The notes under the pieces were generated by a model. It made no database searches. It was not told where the DNA came from and saw nothing but the letters and a program-made list of their open reading frames with translations. Made by a program: the position numbers and the translations under genes. From positions 1 to 64,000 of the IMG/VR virus record IMGVR_UViG_3300020583_000224: 64,000 nucleotides of DNA. The stretch is one strand, 5' to 3'. This document shows, piece after piece, positions 60,857-64,000 of the stretch. Every line of letters starts with the position of its first letter. Within the stretch, counting starts at the first letter, position 1. The DNA is from a virus.

Positions 60857-61270
60857 GTGAGCGACAGCGGCAGCATGCGAGGCGGCCGGGAGGTGCGGCC
60901 GTTCATCGAATCGATCTCCGGCCCGATGCCCGACACCGCCGAGTACAGTGCGATCAAGAACGGGCGCGAACGGCAGTCCAAGTCGTTCCCCGGCGCCGGC
61001 AGCGTCCGGTTCGTCGCCTACCTGTGGCGGGAGATCCAGAAGTACGCGATCATCCGGTCGCTCGAAACCGGCTTCGACGTTCCGAAACAGCACCGGCGGT
61101 TCGTCGTGGAAGGCTTCGAGGACTACGAGACCGCAGTGTCCAACTACGGGCTGGCCGTCGGCTGGCTTGTCGAACTCGTCGAACTGCACGGGCACGGCCT
61201 GTTCGATGAGGAGACGCTCGCGCAGATGGTCGACTCGCTGACGCCCGATGCTGAGGCCGATCCGCGTTAG
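60857..61270 (+). CDS. isolated + strand soluble protein, unknown function
   Basis: A 137-residue protein (IKNGRERQSKSFPGAGSVRF; VVEGFEDYETAVSNYGLAVG). GGGAGGAG and a clear promoter precede it, so it is independently expressed within the reverse-strand block, perhaps from the prophage. Its stop overlaps the convergent DUF397 gene. Confidence 0.6.
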   Translation: MSDSGSMRGGREVRPFIESISGPMPDTAEYSAIKNGRERQSKSFPGAGSVRFVAYLWREIQKYAIIRSLETGFDVPKQHRRFVVEGFEDYETAVSNYGLAVGWLVELVELHGHGLFDEETLAQMVDSLTPDAEADPR

Positions 61271-61473
61271 GCCTGCTCGCCGCCGATGTGGTCGAAGTCC
61301 ATGCCGCGCATGCCCGCGCGGAAAGTCGCCCACTCGTCTCGGTCGAACGTGAGCACCGGTCCGTCCGGGTCCTTGCTGTCGCGGATCAGCACGAGCCCGC
61401 CGTGCTCGCCAACCTCGACGCAAGTGGCATTGTTGGGGCACCTCGCGGCCTTGGCCCAGCGAATCTCACTCAT
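61267..61473 (-). CDS. DUF397 (BldB-like family) protein
   Basis: A 68-residue protein with the complete DUF397 signature: IRWAKAARCPNNATCVEVGE, LVLIRDSKDPDGPVLTFD and EWATFRAGM. DUF397 proteins, including BldB, are small regulators nearly confined to streptomycetes and close relatives, usually encoded next to XRE (WhiJ-type) and HATPase genes and acting as toxin-antitoxin-like or developmental modulators. Here those partners lie 6-8 kb away at 52.9-55.2 kb. Confidence 0.85.
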   Translation of the reverse strand: MSEIRWAKAARCPNNATCVEVGEHGGLVLIRDSKDPDGPVLTFDRDEWATFRAGMRGMDFDHIGGEQA

Positions 61474-61705
61474 CGTCATCTTCCTGTCCGTTGGCTTCGC
61501 GTACCGCCCGGTGGGTAGCCCGCGGTACGTCAATCGCGGCGCAGTGCTTGAGCCGGAACTGTTCGGCAGTCTCCCAGTCGAGACCTTCGGCGTCCTGCCG
61601 TTTCGCGTCGATCAACATGACGAGGGCGTCGCGGACCGCGTCCAACTGCACGGGACTGAGGCCGATCAAGTCGAACGTCGCCGGATTGTGGCGCGCATAG
61701 AGCAC
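61466..61705 (-). CDS. small protein upstream of the DUF397 gene
   Basis: A 79-residue helical protein (LSPVQLDAVRDALVMLIDAK; DWETAEQFRLKHCAAIDVPR). It overlaps the DUF397 gene by 8 bp and is likely co-expressed. No family was recognised. Confidence 0.5.
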   Translation of the reverse strand: MLYARHNPATFDLIGLSPVQLDAVRDALVMLIDAKRQDAEGLDWETAEQFRLKHCAAIDVPRATHRAVREANGQEDDDE

Positions 61706-61761
61706 TCAACACCTCCAGGTCTGGGTCAATGCTAGAGGTTCGGTACGGCGAGCAGACCTTT

Positions 61762-62022
61762 TCAGTTGGAAGGTGCCGCGAGCCTGAGGATCCCGGCGGC
61801 CGCCTGCTCGATCTCGGCGGGAGTCGCGCCGGGCGCGGTGGTGATCTGCTCCATGGCGTCGAGGAACTGCCAGCGCGCGGTCAGTGCCCGGGTGAACGCG
61901 AGACTGTCGGCCACCGGTTCGTCGCCCGCGTCGCGTGCCTCGTTGTTGACGCGGGCGATCTCGGCCAGGCCGCTGGCCAACTCGTCGAACCACGGCGGGT
62001 CCGTGGAATCAGTGGATCTCAC
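61762..62022 (-). CDS. small helical protein, unknown function
   Basis: An 86-residue helical protein (FDELASGLAEIARVNNEARD; LDAMEQITTAPGATPAEIEQ). It starts in a GTGA overlap with the upstream gene. Confidence 0.5.
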   Translation of the reverse strand: MRSTDSTDPPWFDELASGLAEIARVNNEARDAGDEPVADSLAFTRALTARWQFLDAMEQITTAPGATPAEIEQAAAGILRLAAPSN

Positions 62023-62240
62023 GGGGCGTCCAGGGCGTTCCTGAGGTCCGCGGCGATCGTGCGCGGGTCGACGCCGGTCGTAGCGAAGCTCTCACGCCAC
62101 ACGTTGACCGCAGTCTCGAACAGCTCGGCGGAACCGGCCAGGCTGTACGCCTCGCGCCAGGTCGCGGCCGGAATGCCGGTCTCCTGGCTGAGGGCGCCCA
62201 TCTGAATGTCGGTGACGGCCTCGGTGTTGCTGCGGGTCAT
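62019..62240 (-). CDS. small helical protein, unknown function
   Basis: A 73-residue protein (ALSQETGIPAATWREAYSLA), somewhat HTH-like in pattern but too short to assign. It follows the HTH gene after 2 bp. Confidence 0.5.
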   Translation of the reverse strand: MTRSNTEAVTDIQMGALSQETGIPAATWREAYSLAGSAELFETAVNVWRESFATTGVDPRTIAADLRNALDAP

Positions 62241-62242
62241 GG

Positions 62243-62647
62243 TCAGTTCTCCTCTTCTGTCTGCATTCCGCGCCGGGTGCACGTGGCGCATACGTCGAAG
62301 GGCACGCCGTTGGGGATGGTCGGGTCGGTCGCGGTCGGGGTTCCGGTTGTGCCGCATGCCGTCGTGACGGTGTCGTGGCCGTCGTTCCAGCGGGCACGGT
62401 GTCCGAGCCCGTCGATGATGGCGAGGATCGGGTATCGGTCGGTGCGTGTTCCGCGTCCGGGCCGGTTGGCATGCGCGGCACGGATCTCGTCTGCGGAGTA
62501 CAGCGCCTTGGCGGGCCCTCGCGGGCTGCGCTGGTAGCTGACGGCTTTGACGCCCCAGCGGGACAGGGTGCTGGTCGCGGACTTGTTCGTTGCGGCGCCG
62601 ATGTGCTCGGCGGCTTGCGTGATGGTCCAGAGTTCGGGTTCAGGCAT
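62243..62647 (-). CDS. HTH protein with C-terminal zinc site
   Basis: A 134-residue protein. The N-terminal 60 residues form an excisionase/MerR-like winged helix (LWTITQAAEHIGAATNKSAT, TLSRWGVKAVSYQRSPRGPA, ALYSADEIRAAH). The C-terminal CGTTG and CATCTRRG could bind zinc. It is a common Streptomyces phage-type regulator. Confidence 0.6.
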   Translation of the reverse strand: MPEPELWTITQAAEHIGAATNKSATSTLSRWGVKAVSYQRSPRGPAKALYSADEIRAAHANRPGRGTRTDRYPILAIIDGLGHRARWNDGHDTVTTACGTTGTPTATDPTIPNGVPFDVCATCTRRGMQTEEEN

Positions 62648-62680
62648 GGGCTTCCGTTCGGCGGCGGGGGGACGCGGCCA

Positions 62681-62702
62681 GGCGCCGGATCGATCCGGCG
62701 CC
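62681..62702 (-). terminator. 22-bp perfect palindrome after the 62715 gene
   Basis: GGCGCCGGATC/GATCCGGCGCC is a perfect 11-bp inverted repeat without loop, located just past the stop of the reverse-strand gene at 62715. No T tract follows, so a terminator is likely only in part; a protein-binding site is the alternative. Confidence 0.45.
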
Positions 62703-62714
62703 CGTGCGGTCTGG

Positions 62715-62990
62715 TCAGGCGGAGGCGTACGGGCCCATGATCGCGATCTTCTCGCCGAGTTCGAACTCGCGGACGTCGCCGTCGTTGCGGGTGACGATCA
62801 CCAGCGTCGGGGTGACCATGCCGCCGTCGCGCCAGACCTCGTACTCGGCGAGGCGGATCTCGACCGACTTGATGGTCCAGGCGTTCTCGTAGCCGGGGCG
62901 CACGGCCCAGTAGCGGAATCCGGGGCGCATGTCCTCGACGTTGATGCTCGTGGTCTCGACGATCCCGGCCTGCGTAGCGGTGGCGGTCAT
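62715..62990 (-). CDS. soluble protein, unknown function, under its own promoter
   Basis: A 91-residue beta-rich protein (MRPGFRYWAVRPGYENAWTI; PTLVIVTRNDGDVREFELGE). AAGGAG precedes ATG 62990, and a near-consensus promoter and operator lie just upstream. It may be one of the strongly expressed genes of this block. Confidence 0.6.
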   Translation of the reverse strand: MTATATQAGIVETTSINVEDMRPGFRYWAVRPGYENAWTIKSVEIRLAEYEVWRDGGMVTPTLVIVTRNDGDVREFELGEKIAIMGPYASA

Positions 62991-63016
62991 GTCCGGCTCC
63001 TTCGTTGGCGTCTTCC

Positions 63017-63056
63017 TGACACTTCTAACTATGACGTATAGACGTGGAAGTGTCAA
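63017..63056 (-). promoter_or_regulatory. promoter flanked by a 9-bp inverted repeat
   Basis: On the reverse strand TTGACA (63056-63051), 17 bp and CATAGT (63033-63028) form a strong promoter for the 62990 gene. TGACACTTC (63017-63025) and its complement GAAGTGTCA (63047-63055) bracket it, the second arm overlapping the -35, which suggests a repressor-controlled promoter. Confidence 0.65.
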
Positions 63057-63062
63057 GCGTGC

Positions 63063-63446
63063 CTACGAAGATTCCTCAACCATCCCCGGGTCGTCATCCG
63101 CATGCCCGGCAGCATGCGCCTCGGCCTCGCTGACGGCCAGCTCCCGCGTGGGGATCAGGTCTTTCGTCGTGTGCCCGCAGATCAGGCACGTCCAATACCA
63201 GTGATACAGCGTGCCGAGCTGCCTGCTGTACCGGAAGGCGTGCGGCCACACGCGGTACGTGGCGGGCTCGTACGTGACCTCGACGCGCCCATCCGGCCAC
63301 TGTGCGAGCGCTTCGAACCAGACCTCCGTGTAGTCCTGCGCGTGAACGCCTTCGGGCAGTACGGGCCACGCCGGCTTGGGGTTCGCGGCGCGCCAGGCGT
63401 CGATCGCGTCGGACGCGGCGCGGGCGGCATCGTCCTGACTCGTCAC
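63063..63446 (-). CDS. soluble protein with CxxC, unknown function
   Basis: A 127-residue protein (YTEVWFEALAQWPDGRVEVT; WTCLICGHTTKDLIPTR; HAAGHADDD). The CxxC and downstream HxxxH may form a zinc finger. It overlaps the upstream gene by ATGA/GTGA. Confidence 0.5.
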   Translation of the reverse strand: MTSQDDAARAASDAIDAWRAANPKPAWPVLPEGVHAQDYTEVWFEALAQWPDGRVEVTYEPATYRVWPHAFRYSRQLGTLYHWYWTCLICGHTTKDLIPTRELAVSEAEAHAAGHADDDPGMVEESS

Positions 63447-63799
63447 GAGCCATCACCGCCCGCCCGGTCAAGCTCTACCAGATCGGGGTGCGTTGCCATC
63501 TCGTCCCACCCGGCGTACAGGCCGAACGCACGCGGAGCATCCCGCCGCGGCACGAGCCATTCGAGGATCGCGCCGCACGGCAGCTTGTGGAGGGACTCGG
63601 CGAGCAGGGCGCCGTACACGGCCTCGCTGAACTGGATGTCGTGCTGCGGGATGTCGATCGCGAGGATCGGGCCGCGCGAGAGCGGGTTCACGGACGCGTG
63701 GAAGTGCACGTAGCAGCGGATCTCGGTGAGGATCCGTTCGCAGTCCGGGCCGCCGCGCATGAGGATGAAGCAGGCGGTGAACGCGGACGGGGCGGTCAC
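63443..63799 (-). CDS. soluble protein, unknown function
   Basis: A 118-residue protein (CERILTEIRCYVHFHASVNP; HDIQFSEAVYGALLAESLHK). GTG 63799 overlaps the stop of the next upstream gene (GTGA). No family was recognised. Confidence 0.5.
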   Translation of the reverse strand: MTAPSAFTACFILMRGGPDCERILTEIRCYVHFHASVNPLSRGPILAIDIPQHDIQFSEAVYGALLAESLHKLPCGAILEWLVPRRDAPRAFGLYAGWDEMATHPDLVELDRAGGDGS

Positions 63800-64000
63800 G
63801 GCGCTTCCCCCGTCCCGCCGCCGATCCCCTCGATCCGGCCGACGTGGGCTTCGATCTCGCCGTCCGCATTCCGGCCGACCGACACAAGCGCGACCGTGCC
63901 GGGCGGCATGCGCTCATCGACGATGATGCGCCCCGCCCAGTCGACCTTGGCGTTCTCGAGCCCGTAGGTTGGGTCGACCGCGCGGTGGATCTTCGTCGGC
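63796..64000 (-). CDS. partial gene running off the right end
   Basis: At least 67 C-terminal residues are visible (AKVDWAGRIIVDERMPPGTV, VSVGRNADGEIEAHVG), ending at 63796. The start lies beyond the window. The beta-rich sequence is typical of the other small genes of this block. Confidence 0.5.
   Translation of the reverse strand, partial: PTKIHRAVDPTYGLENAKVDWAGRIIVDERMPPGTVALVSVGRNADGEIEAHVGRIEGIGGGTGEAP

Noticed and set aside
1-64000. Integrated prophage with a boundary at the integrase
   Set aside because: Phage-type genes continue without break on both sides of the attachment sequence and no host gene was recognised.
1-64000. CRISPR array or insertion sequence
   Set aside because: No regularly spaced repeats and no transposase motif was seen; the repeats found are operators, iterons or hairpins.

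Overview
The window is high-GC actinobacterial DNA with many GTG starts, ATGA/GTGA/TGATG gene overlaps and families typical of Streptomyces and relatives (WhiB-like, DUF397, DUF6221, HATPase/XRE-TPR regulators). It reads as most of a temperate siphovirus-like phage genome. The 3' part of a tRNA-Pro(GGG) gene, placed just downstream of a tyrosine integrase, has phage genes on both sides. This looks like attP on an unintegrated or circular-permuted phage genome rather than the end of a prophage. Terminase, portal, capsid and tape-measure genes are not in the window and would lie left of position 1 (or beyond the right end if circular).

Layout. (1) 1-6.8 kb: receptor-binding tail genes (pectate-lyase-fold fibre, two paralogous tail proteins, a small virion protein), interrupted by a reverse-strand PIG-V-like mannosyltransferase. 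(2) 6.9-10.4 kb: HNH protein, several small membrane proteins (holin candidates), a membrane-anchored collagen-like protein and a DUF1906 glycoside-hydrolase-like lysin, closed by a strong terminator. (3) 10.5-14.7 kb: integrase, attP, terminator, reverse-strand membrane protein and immunity repressor, an operator region with three GTTGA-N6-TCAAC sites, then a Cro-like gene and an excisionase-like gene. (4) 14.8-35 kb: early operon on the + strand with RecB/Cas4-like exonuclease, Gp3-like protein, DnaQ-like exonuclease, VRR-NUC, a cytosine methyltransferase with an overlapping LPTP-repeat reading frame, Lsr2-like protein, adenine/cytosine-N4 methyltransferase, initiator, putative loader and DnaB helicase. 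(5) 35-48.8 kb: small regulators (tandem LuxR-type HTH, minimal TetR-like, XRE, WhiB-like), a HIT hydrolase fusion, a SemiSWEET-like three-helix protein, zinc-ribbon and coiled-coil proteins, and a reverse-strand winged-helix initiator-like gene with internal iterons. (6) 48.4-64 kb: mostly reverse-strand, tightly overlapping small genes of unknown function. Among them are a set resembling Streptomyces developmental regulators (HATPase, XRE-TPR, DUF397), a NUDIX hydrolase and a 49-residue peptide ending in FNSSL, which matches the FxSxx-COOH precursor signature.

The early and middle + strand operons are repeatedly broken by a single reverse-strand DNA-binding gene facing a divergent operator (13.1-14.0, 27.0-27.3, 38.5-39.1 and 45.6-46.8 kb). 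This suggests a staged cascade of local switches. The most unusual locus is the cytosine methyltransferase at 22.5-24.2 kb. A run of ten G residues puts its two halves out of frame, and about 1 kb of its C-terminal half is also open in a second frame that encodes a recognisable LPTP-repeat protein.

All functions come from reading motifs and context by eye. No database search, structure prediction or composition calculation was run.
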